Assembly: GCA_951812625.1 (NCBI GenBank)
Contig: CATOSP010000003.1
Coordinates: 124,001-188,000 of the forward strand
Origin: an uncultured Dehalococcoidia bacterium
Lineage (GTDB): Bacteria > Chloroflexota > Dehalococcoidia > Lucifugimonadales > UBA3495
Direction: 5' to 3'
Length of the DNA: 64,000 nt
The position numbers were made by a program, and so were the translations under genes. The notes under the pieces are model-generated. The model was not told the DNA's origin, searched no databases, and was given only the letters and a program-made list of their open reading frames with translations. Shown here in pieces: positions 1 to 6,229 of the stretch. The number at the start of each line of letters is the position of its first letter. Positions within the stretch are counted from its first letter, which is position 1.

Positions 1-471
1 TTCTTCGATGGCCAAGGGTGGGTGGCGGCCAAAGATATCATTGCTGCAGTGGAGGACGCGATTCTGCGGGTCCAAGAGTCACCCGAAACCTACCCAATCC
101 ATGTCTCGCTGCTCTCTGGTGTGACTGCGACCATGGTTCAGCAGGCCCGATCTGCTTTGGGCAGTACAGAAAGCCTTCTTATCCAAGCATTGCAAAGCAA
201 TCCAGACAGGTTTGGTGATGAGGTGGACCGACTCACGCAGTCACTGCGTGGCCCGCTAATCGAAGGCCCACAGTCCCATACTGCGCTGTTTGGGGCGGAG
301 GACGCAAGGAAGTCAGGTTTGCCCGTCCAGATAGTTGCTCCAGATTCGCCTCAATGGAAAATGCTATGGCGGCTCTGGACTAAGTACTTCGCGGTTGGGC
401 TTTCGAGGAGCATCTACGAAAGCAATAGCGTATCGCAAGTTTTCGACCGTACTTATCCTCCCGAAGGATAG
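1..471 (+). CDS. Hypothetical protein, 5'-truncated by the window edge
   Basis: An open frame runs from base 1 to a TAG at 469-471. It is open upstream of the GTG at 22, so the gene probably starts before the window and only the last 156 residues are visible. I recognise no domain. The visible part is soluble and mostly helical in character, with no membrane segment and no signal peptide, and it ends in DRTYPPEG. Base composition is lower in GC than the downstream metabolic genes, as in the accessory patch at 4-5.5 kb. Function unknown. Confidence 0.55.
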   Translation, partial: FFDGQGWVAAKDIIAAVEDAILRVQESPETYPIHVSLLSGVTATMVQQARSALGSTESLLIQALQSNPDRFGDEVDRLTQSLRGPLIEGPQSHTALFGAEDARKSGLPVQIVAPDSPQWKMLWRLWTKYFAVGLSRSIYESNSVSQVFDRTYPPEG

Positions 472-550
472 CCAACCGCCTACGGGTCGGGGATGCACAA
501 GCCCTGGTATCCTCTCCATGCCTGTAGCCTGCTCTGCACATTCCACAGGA

Positions 551-559
551 TGCTATAAT
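551..559 (+). promoter_or_regulatory. Extended -10 promoter for the VOC gene
   Basis: TGCTATAAT is a perfect TATAAT (554-559) with the upstream TG of an extended -10 element, 47 bases before the ATG at 607. No good -35 is visible, which is common for extended -10 promoters. Confidence 0.5.
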
Positions 560-606
560 GCCCTTACTACCAATGGGCAACATCATAAAGCGCGAGGTCA
601 AGAGTT

Positions 607-1098
607 ATGGCTGAAACGACAGGACTGGGACACGTTGGAATCTACGCGACAGACCTGATGCGGCAGCGGGACTTCTACAGCCGGGTCATCGGGCTGAAGA
701 TCGCCGATGAGGACCTGGAAGGCCGGGGAATGGTGTTCATGAGTTCCGACCCGGTGTCCGAGCATCACGAGTTCGTCCTGATGAAGGGAAGGGTCAAGGA
801 TGACGACACCAATGTCATCCAGCAGATTTCCTTCAAGGTGCCTACCATCGGCGACATGCGGGAGTACAAGCACAAGCTGGAGGATGAGCCGGACGTAACC
901 ATCGAGCGGATCGTCAGCCACGGCAACGCCTTCGGTATGTACTTCCTGGACCCCGAGGGGAACCGGGTGGAGCTGTACTACCGCACCGGCTACCCCGTCC
1001 CACAGCCCCACGGCGACCCCATCGACCTGGAGCGGTCGGACGAAGAACTGCTGGCGGACGCCAGGGAGCTTCTGCTAACCAAGCAGCCGGTCAAGTAA
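607..1098 (+). CDS. VOC family protein (glyoxalase/extradiol dioxygenase fold), single unit
   Basis: 163 residues, the size of one VOC unit of two beta-alpha-beta-beta-beta modules. The start GLGHVGIYATDL carries the usual first metal-ligand His of the fold. The second module has FLDPEGNRVELYY near residues 117-129, the typical GNxxELY ending with a metal-ligand Glu. The family covers glyoxalases, dioxygenases and epimerases, so the reaction cannot be read from this. An extended -10 lies upstream. A perfect hairpin separates it from the enolase-superfamily gene that follows on the same strand, with which it may share a catabolic role. Confidence 0.8.
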   Translation: MAETTGLGHVGIYATDLMRQRDFYSRVIGLKIADEDLEGRGMVFMSSDPVSEHHEFVLMKGRVKDDDTNVIQQISFKVPTIGDMREYKHKLEDEPDVTIERIVSHGNAFGMYFLDPEGNRVELYYRTGYPVPQPHGDPIDLERSDEELLADARELLLTKQPVK

Positions 1099-1140
1099 CA
1101 CCGACGACTCCGCTGCGGGTTACGCCGCGACCGGAAAACG

Positions 1141-1176
1141 CGCCCAATCCCATTGGCATCATCGTGGGATTGGGCG
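1141..1176 (+). terminator. Hairpin between VOC and enolase genes (terminator or attenuator)
   Basis: A perfect 12-bp inverted repeat (CGCCCAATCCCA at 1141-1152, its complement at 1165-1176) with a 12-base loop is followed by TCTCTATTT. It lies 25 bases before the ATG of the next gene, so it could end the VOC transcript or attenuate read-through. Confidence 0.65.
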
Positions 1177-1200
1177 TCTCTATTTGCGGGAGATGCGTAG

Positions 1201-2373
1201 ATGAAAATAAGCAACGTGGAAACCTTCCTGGTTGACGGCGGGTGGCGTCCGTGGATATTCGTCAAGGTGGAGACTGACGAGGGAATCACCGGCTGGGGCG
1301 AATGCACCGACCCCCGCTCTCCCAACGGCGTCATCGGCACAATCAAGGACCTGACGCCGACGCTCATTGGCCAGGACCCGGGGGCCTACGAGATGCGGGC
1401 GTGGGACATGTTCCGGGCGTCGCGCCAGAGTCCCGGCGGCATCGTGGCCAAGGCCATCGCTGGCATCGACTGCGCCTTGCTGGACGTGAAGGCCAAGGCG
1501 TTGGGAATCTCGGTGACCGAGCTTTTCGGAGGGCCGACGCGGGACACGGTGCGGGTCTACTGGTCCCACTGCGGCACCAGCCGGGCGCGCTACCCGGAGC
1601 TTCTTGGGACGCCGCCCATACGCACCATGGAAGACATCTCCGACCTGGGCAGGGAGGTGGTGCAGCGGGGGTTCACCGCCCTGAAGACCAACGTGGTGAT
1701 GCCCGGCGACCCGGCCACGGTCTACGGCGGTGGCTTCGCCCGTGGCCCCGGCAGCACCGACGGCACCATCACCGCGCCGGTGCTGCGCCACATCGAGGAA
1801 CTGATCGGGACGTTCCGCGACTCTGTGGGGCCGGACGTGGACATCAACCTGGACCTGAACTTCAACTTCAAGCCGGAGAGTGCGGCCCGGATCGCCAAAA
1901 CGCTGGAGCAGTTCGACCTGCTGTGGCTGGAGATAGATATGTACTCCCCGGAGGCCATCCGCCGCATCCGCGAGTCCACCAGCACCAAGATATGCACCGG
2001 CGAGAACCTGTTTTACATGCGGGAGTACCTGCCCTACTTCCAGATGCAGGCGGCGGACGTGTTCATGGTGGACGTTCCCTGGAACGGCTACACCCAGTCC
2101 AAGAAGGTGGGAGACTTGGCCGAGGTGTTTCAGCTAAACGTGGCCCCGCACAACTACTACAGCCACATGTCCACCTTCATCAGCGCCAGCCTGTGCGCCG
2201 TGCTGCCCAACGTCCGCATCATGGAAATAGACATAGACGATGTGCCGTGGAAGGACGACATAGTAACCGAACTCCCGGAGATCACCGACGGCTACATGAC
2301 CATTCCCAACAGGCCCGGCTGGGGCGCAGACTTGGACGAGGAACAACTGCGCAAGCACCCCTGGACGGGGTAG
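1201..2373 (+). CDS. Mandelate racemase/muconate lactonizing enzyme family protein (enolase superfamily)
   Basis: 390 residues, the normal length. An N-terminal capping domain (about 1-125) precedes the TIM barrel. Family landmarks are ALKTNVV near 160 (the catalytic-Lys region), DINLDLNFNF near 217 (first metal-ligand Asp), LLWLEIDMY (second acidic ligand), ICTGENL (third ligand) and APHNYYSH near 318 (the His seen in dehydratase and racemase subgroups). These enzymes abstract a proton next to a carboxylate; here a sugar-acid dehydratase-like activity is the best guess. GGGAGATG precedes the ATG. Its last 52 bases recur twice downstream (2941-2992 and, diverged, 3880-3931), which marks this 3' end as a recombination site. 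Confidence 0.88.
   Translation: MKISNVETFLVDGGWRPWIFVKVETDEGITGWGECTDPRSPNGVIGTIKDLTPTLIGQDPGAYEMRAWDMFRASRQSPGGIVAKAIAGIDCALLDVKAKALGISVTELFGGPTRDTVRVYWSHCGTSRARYPELLGTPPIRTMEDISDLGREVVQRGFTALKTNVVMPGDPATVYGGGFARGPGSTDGTITAPVLRHIEELIGTFRDSVGPDVDINLDLNFNFKPESAARIAKTLEQFDLLWLEIDMYSPEAIRRIRESTSTKICTGENLFYMREYLPYFQMQAADVFMVDVPWNGYTQSKKVGDLAEVFQLNVAPHNYYSHMSTFISASLCAVLPNVRIMEIDIDDVPWKDDIVTELPEITDGYMTIPNRPGWGADLDEEQLRKHPWTG
2322..2373 (+). repeat. Gene-tail direct repeat, copy 1 (functional 3' end of the enolase gene)
   Basis: These 52 bases encode the last 16 residues (GADLDEEQLRKHPWTG) and the stop of the enolase-superfamily gene. They match 2941-2992 at 49 of 52 positions and 3880-3931 at 41 of 52 by eye. 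All three copies are in the same orientation and end at the TAG. Confidence 0.9.
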
Positions 2374-2516
2374 GTTGGGGGGGCCCCGGCTTTGGGTAGA
2401 CAACGTCACGATCTCAGGTTGTACGGTCGGCTTGACCTCGATAGGCATGGTATATACCCTCGATTCGAGGCGTAGACAGAACGGGCAGGTTAGCCTGGAA
2501 GGGATGAGAGTATATT

Positions 2517-2903
2517 ATGGTCACGGCTGACCGTGTGGCAGAGATATTCGCCGATGTCCGGTATGTCTACCAGAGCGCGTTGCTGAGGTTGGAGGCGGGT
2601 GATATTCGGGATGCCGCAGAGAAGGCTTGGTGCGCCACCAAACGGGCCACCGATGCCCTTATTCTGGCCCGGACCGGACGTGAGCCTTCAATGCCAGCAC
2701 AGACTTCAGGGGGGTTGCGCTCCCTGGCCCATGCGGATGACAGATTTCGGCCCCTGCGGAATCACTACAACGCGTGTGTCACAGACTTGCACACCGACTG
2801 CTTCTACCATGCTCACTGCGAGCCGGAAGACCTGATCGTTGAAATCATCCAGGAGACAGGCCGTTACATAGAAGATGCCGAACGGTTGGCGGCGACTCCG
2901 TAG
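2517..2903 (+). CDS. Small HEPN/PaREP1-like helical protein
   Basis: 128 residues, all-helical in appearance. The segment ALLRLEAGDIRDAAEKAWCA followed by TKRATDALIL (residues about 21-50) has the look of HEPN or PaREP1-type four-helix proteins, which keep pairs of helices with an AAEKAW-type core. The typical HEPN RNase motif RxxxxH is not clear: there is RPLRNHYNACVTDLH, so RNHY is a loose candidate. No signal peptide or membrane segment is present. The gene sits between two near-identical 52-bp copies of the neighbouring enolase gene tail, so it looks like an inserted cassette. Toxin, nucleotidyltransferase partner or other roles cannot be told apart here. Confidence 0.6.
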   Translation: MVTADRVAEIFADVRYVYQSALLRLEAGDIRDAAEKAWCATKRATDALILARTGREPSMPAQTSGGLRSLAHADDRFRPLRNHYNACVTDLHTDCFYHAHCEPEDLIVEIIQETGRYIEDAERLAATP

Positions 2904-2940
2904 ATGCACGGTATATTGACAGCCCGCAGGGGTTAGGCTC

Positions 2941-2992
2941 GGGCGCGGGCCTGGACGAGGAACAACTGCGCAAGCACCCCTGGACGGGGTAG
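2941..2992 (+). repeat. Gene-tail direct repeat, copy 2 (non-coding relic of the enolase 3' end)
   Basis: 49 of 52 bases match 2322-2373, including the stop codon. No start or upstream coding sequence accompanies it, so it is a detached tail. It follows the HEPN-like gene by 37 bases and marks the far side of a 567-base insert. Confidence 0.9.
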
Positions 2993-3035
2993 CATGACTT
3001 CCCTGTTTGCACGTGGATGGTCTCCACGGCTTTGA

Positions 3036-3728
3036 TCAGGGGCGCCTGTAGCGTTCCAGTTCTGCTTCCAGTTCCCGGACGCGCTCCTCAGCGGCTATGC
3101 GGGCTTCCCGCTCGTCGCCGAACCTGGGAATGTGGCGTCCGGTAGCCGGGTCATACCAACCCAGTTGGCCCTGTTCCCAGCGCAGATGCAGGTTGAGGAC
3201 TGTGCTGCAGCCCTGCCAGGTCTCCTCGCCGAGCTGCTCGATGGGGATGGACTTGTAGGCTTCGTCCACTAACCGGTCTCCGGCCAGGGGTGTGCCGTGG
3301 TGCCGGCCTCCGGATGGGTCGAAGCGCCAGTACTCGGGAATCCCCAGGTTGGCATAGCCTGCACGCTTTTCTCGGACGTCGCGCTGCCCCGTGCTGGGCG
3401 ACCCGATTTCCAGCACGAAGTCGGGGGGCTTGCCCTGGTGAGAGATTATGTAGCCATTCTCGGCCTGGTACGCTTCCGGATTGGCGTTGAACGCGATGAG
3501 CAGGTCCGGCGCCATCAGCCCCCGCCGGCTGGTCGTGGGTTCCCGGCTGATGTAGACCTCGCTGGTGATGATGGTGGTGTCCGGGTTGCCTAGGTGTTCG
3601 GACAGGTGGAGGCCGTTGCCGAGGGAGTTGAAATAGATGTAATTGTTCATGTCCTCGGGCGTAGGAGGGTCAGGGAGCCGGACGGAGCCGGGAGGGTGTT
3701 CCGTCATGGGAGAGGGTCTGGTGGTCAT
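3036..3728 (-). CDS. Uma2 family endonuclease (PD-(D/E)XK fold)
   Basis: 230 residues from the ATG at 3728, which is preceded by GAGGTCCGCC as ribosome binding site. The frame stays open further upstream, but that part only translates the macroglobulin-tail relic. The Uma2 core is clear: PDLLIAF (about 95), PPDFVLEIGSPST (about 125), then DVREKRAGYANLGIPEYW, giving the D...E-x-x...K pattern of the restriction-endonuclease-like fold. The C-terminus is a short coiled coil (AAEERVRELEAELERY). Uma2 proteins are abundant in Cyanobacteria and Chloroflexota and are largely uncharacterised. The gene lies between gene-tail repeats 2 and 3, so it seems to be another captured cassette. Confidence 0.85.
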   Translation of the reverse strand: MTTRPSPMTEHPPGSVRLPDPPTPEDMNNYIYFNSLGNGLHLSEHLGNPDTTIITSEVYISREPTTSRRGLMAPDLLIAFNANPEAYQAENGYIISHQGKPPDFVLEIGSPSTGQRDVREKRAGYANLGIPEYWRFDPSGGRHHGTPLAGDRLVDEAYKSIPIEQLGEETWQGCSTVLNLHLRWEQGQLGWYDPATGRHIPRFGDEREARIAAEERVRELEAELERYRRP

Positions 3729-3756
3729 GGCGGACCTCATGGGTTTGTGTGAAGGC

Positions 3757-3762
3757 ATTATA
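3757..3762 (-). promoter_or_regulatory. -10 element for the Uma2 gene
   Basis: Reads TATAAT on the minus strand, 29 bases upstream of the chosen ATG at 3728. It lies between the relic sequence and the gene, which supports the short start. No clear -35 is seen. Confidence 0.45.
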
Positions 3763-3790
3763 GGGTATCGCGTTGCCCACCCGTCTACTC

Positions 3791-3892
3791 TCATCCCCCC
3801 GCCAAGGCTCTGGCCCCTCCACTCCGGTCGGTAATAAGAGTAACTGAGGACATGACCGGCTCGGCGTGCACCGGGAAGAGGGCGCGGACCTG
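3791..3892 (-). pseudogene. Relic of the alpha-2-macroglobulin gene 3' end
   Basis: This stretch aligns with 6244-6346, the coding 3' end of the macroglobulin gene, in the same orientation, with about 90 of 103 positions equal and one single-base gap by eye. Part of the encoded tail is still readable (YSYYRPEWRGQS, then LGGGM), but the gap shifts the frame. It abuts and slightly overlaps enolase tail copy 3. The two gene tails share a chance similarity, gggcRcgggcctg, at the junction. Confidence 0.85.
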
Positions 3893-3931
3893 TACGATGA
3901 AGAACTGTGCAATCACCCGTGGATCGGATAG
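3880..3931 (+). repeat. Gene-tail direct repeat, copy 3 (diverged)
   Basis: Same 52-base length and stop codon as copies 1 and 2, with 41 of 52 bases equal to copy 1. It still encodes a plausible tail, GADLYDEELCNHPWIG, so it may come from a diverged homologue rather than from copy 1 itself. Confidence 0.75.
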
Positions 3932-3975
3932 GGGAACGAGGCCTGGCGGCGGCTGAGCTTTGCACCAAAAGTAGC

Positions 3976-4001
3976 GGTTGAATCAGACTTCTGATTCAAC
4001 C
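3976..4001. repeat. Perfect 12-bp inverted repeat with 2-base centre
   Basis: GGTTGAATCAGA, CT, TCTGATTCAACC. It lies in the 299-base gap before the lower-GC gene pair. There is no T-run after it, so it is more like an operator or recombination site than a terminator. Nothing else is seen in this gap except the candidate promoters at 4121-4200. Confidence 0.75.
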
Positions 4002-4120
4002 ATGACTTGTGGTTCACGTGAGACTTTCGGTGGTCCGGGGATTTTGTTAGCGAGGAGGAGGTTCTGGGAAGTTGCGGGGAGTGACAGGTGATGGTGGTTG
4101 AGCGGCATTTAGAACGTTTA

Positions 4121-4200
4121 TGCTATAATAATGAAGATAGAGGAGCCGACAGCGAGTAGAGTGCGAAAGGATGGTAGAGGGTTCAGCGGTAACGTATAAT
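4121..4200 (+). promoter_or_regulatory. Candidate promoters of the 4231-5534 gene pair
   Basis: Two perfect TATAAT hexamers are present: 4124-4129, with TG at 4121-4122 making an extended -10, and 4195-4200, 30 bases before the GTG start. -35 matches are weak for both. Confidence 0.45.
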
Positions 4201-4230
4201 CCCCAAATATTTCTGTAGATATTCCTGACC

Positions 4231-4746
4231 GTGCCCGTAACATACACGGATGCTCAAATTGCTATGCTCATCGATGAGCGCAAGCCTCTACCTGCCAACT
4301 GGGCTACTCAGTTTCGGCGGCGTCCCAAGCGGGGCCACGACGAAAGAGAGATAGTAGTTTTCGGCGAGAATGGCAATGAGTTCCACCTTATCCTCAGAAA
4401 GAATCACCTCAATCCTCTGGACTTCTCCGTCATATTGTGCGTACGCGTACCTCAATCAAACCGAATTTTCCGATTGCGTCGTCATAATGGGAAGAGCCAC
4501 GAGCATACCAACACTATAGAAAAACACGCTGGGCAGTCAGGGCAAACCTTTTATGACTTTCACATTCACTTTGCCACAGAGCGCTATCAAAGGGAAGGAA
4601 ACCGTGAACCTAGGGAGGATTCCTACGCGGAAGTAACCAACCGCTACAGCGACTCTCAGGGAGCTTTGGAGTATCTTCTTGCCGATGCTGGCTTTGAGTT
4701 GGCCGGGCCGGAACGCCCAATGTTTCCATTGGTTCCAGAGGTTTAA
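4231..4746 (+). CDS. Hypothetical protein, first gene of a two-gene accessory operon (possibly DUF6978-like)
   Basis: 171 residues from a GTG start. The middle reads FHLILRKNHLNPLDFSVILC, then FRLRRHNGKSHEH and FHIHFATERYQ, a pattern I loosely associate with DUF6978 proteins; this is recollection, not a search result. It is soluble, with no signal peptide. The stop is 2 bases before the next start, so the two genes are almost certainly co-translated. Base composition is visibly lower in GC than the flanking metabolic genes, suggesting recent acquisition. Function unknown; tight pairs of this type often belong to defence or toxin-antitoxin modules, which is only inference here. Confidence 0.7.
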   Translation: MPVTYTDAQIAMLIDERKPLPANWATQFRRRPKRGHDEREIVVFGENGNEFHLILRKNHLNPLDFSVILCVRVPQSNRIFRLRRHNGKSHEHTNTIEKHAGQSGQTFYDFHIHFATERYQREGNREPREDSYAEVTNRYSDSQGALEYLLADAGFELAGPERPMFPLVPEV

Positions 4747-4748
4747 CT

Positions 4749-5534
4749 ATGATAGTCGACGACATTGGTAGGGATTTCCAGGAGAAGGTAGCGGAGCAGG
4801 TGCGCATAGCCGCTGAAGGCATAGACCGCTACAGAGTGTTTACTCCTTTCCGATTCGAGGACGGTGACCACCTCTCTATTGTTCTAAAGCGGGATATGCT
4901 GAGTTGGACTTTGTCCGATGAAGGGCATACATTTATGCGCCTAACCTATGACATGGACGAGGCTGATCTGCTCAGCGGAACTCGGCAGCAGATTATATCT
5001 GACGCCCTGTCCGTATTTCGACTTGAAGACCGGGGTGGAGAGTTGGTTCTTAACATTCCTGATGACCAGTATGGGGATGCCCTTTTTTCATTTGTTCAGG
5101 CGTTGTTGAAGATCGCCGATGTTTCATACCTTTCCCGGGAAGTAGTACGCCGTACATTCAAAGAAGATTTCAGGAAGTTCCTTTCTGATATTGTCTCCGA
5201 AGAGCGCCGGGAATTTGACTGGTTTGACCATCACCTTGACCCTTCAGGAAAGTATACAGTCGATTGCCGTATCAACGGCATGCCGCGACCAATTTACGCT
5301 TACGCCCTGCTAAATGACTCCCAGACACGAGATGCTACTATCGCTTTGCATCAGTTTAGCGAATGGAATATAGATTTCCACCCGATAGGTATCTTTGAGA
5401 ACCAAGAGGATATAAGTCGCAACGTGCTGGCACGATTTAGCGATGTCTGTGGAAGACAGTTCTCTAGCTTGGCTGGCAATCAGGATAGGATAGAGCGGTT
5501 TGTCAAGGAGCGAATCGCTCGAAGTGCCGAATGA
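4749..5534 (+). CDS. DUF1828 domain protein, partner of the preceding gene
   Basis: 261 residues. The N-terminal third has the DUF1828 pattern: RYRVFTPFRFEDGDHLSIVL, then WTLSDEGHTFMRL at about 55-68, i.e. a TPF...DGD...SDEGxT core. The C-terminal half (about 130-255) matches the looser DUF1829-like companion region. No catalytic motif is recognisable. It follows its partner by 2 bases, and both genes lie between the macroglobulin gene tail and the relic copy of that tail, so the pair probably arrived as one insert. Biological role unknown; DUF1828 genes are frequently found in accessory regions next to other unknowns. Confidence 0.75.
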   Translation: MIVDDIGRDFQEKVAEQVRIAAEGIDRYRVFTPFRFEDGDHLSIVLKRDMLSWTLSDEGHTFMRLTYDMDEADLLSGTRQQIISDALSVFRLEDRGGELVLNIPDDQYGDALFSFVQALLKIADVSYLSREVVRRTFKEDFRKFLSDIVSEERREFDWFDHHLDPSGKYTVDCRINGMPRPIYAYALLNDSQTRDATIALHQFSEWNIDFHPIGIFENQEDISRNVLARFSDVCGRQFSSLAGNQDRIERFVKERIARSAE

Positions 5535-5585
5535 ACCAGACTTTAGTTCAGCCAGCAGTATTGGTTCAAGGCTGGCGTCTGCGCC

Positions 5586-6143
5586 TTATTTCTCCAGCAC
5601 GCGGATGCCACGGAAAATAGCGACGGCAACACGCTGCTGCTCCGGTGTCAGCCCTCGCCCGACCATGTTAAGCGCTTGGTGATCATCCAGACCTCCGAAA
5701 TACACGCCCGTGGCTGCCTCGTAAGAAGCTGCGCTGTTGTTGGATGAATCAACCGCCAACAGCAACTTTGCCTCACGACCTCCAATTTCCTCGTATGACA
5801 CGATGTATTCGTGCTCCGGCTCATCCTCCGGGTTCAGGTTCCAGGAATACCTGCCGTAGTCGAACATCAGCCTCACCCCGTCGCCGGTAACTTCCCCGAC
5901 ATAGGAATCTATGCCCTGCAGTTCCTCAAGCTTCCATCCCGGCGGCAGCATCAGCGAAAATCCTGCCTGGTCGCTCCAGCCCGGAGCAACTGCCTGAGTC
6001 CAGTCCGGACCCGGCTGCGCATCGGGGAATGGGAAAGGAGCGCCCGTCGGTGTTGGCGTACCAGCGTTACAGCCAGCCAGTAACAGGACTGCCAACACCG
6101 CTAGCGTGAATCCTAATAGGTCCTTTGCTCGATCGACATTCAC
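5586..6143 (-). CDS. Small lipoprotein, hypothetical
   Basis: 185 residues from a GTG at 6143, preceded by GGGAAAGACTG. This start gives a short charged N-terminus, then the hydrophobic core LLGFTLAVLAVLLLAGC, with lipobox LAGC near residue 23. A Thr/Pro/Gly linker follows, then a compact domain with MLPPGWKLEELQGID and later GREAKLLLAVD, like the PsbP-like or DUF1795-like stress lipoproteins that bind at the membrane surface; this is a weak resemblance. An earlier in-frame start would overlap the macroglobulin gene and is rejected. The gene is on the same strand as, and just downstream of, the macroglobulin gene. Confidence 0.7.
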   Translation of the reverse strand: MNVDRAKDLLGFTLAVLAVLLLAGCNAGTPTPTGAPFPFPDAQPGPDWTQAVAPGWSDQAGFSLMLPPGWKLEELQGIDSYVGEVTGDGVRLMFDYGRYSWNLNPEDEPEHEYIVSYEEIGGREAKLLLAVDSSNNSAASYEAATGVYFGGLDDHQALNMVGRGLTPEQQRVAVAIFRGIRVLEK

Positions 6144-6229
6144 CAGTCTTTCCCGATTTTGAAGTGGCTTGGCCTCTAGCTCCAGCGTCGGAATACTATC
6201 GTGGAGAGTACGCACAAGCGCGATAGCCC

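Noticed and set aside
1302-2399. A 365-codon plus-strand frame within the enolase gene
   Set aside because: Frame-shifted shadow, extremely Arg/His/Pro-rich, no family similarity.
3729-3968. N-terminal extension of the Uma2 protein by 80 residues
   Set aside because: This part translates the macroglobulin-tail relic; a good ribosome site and a -10 support the start at 3728.
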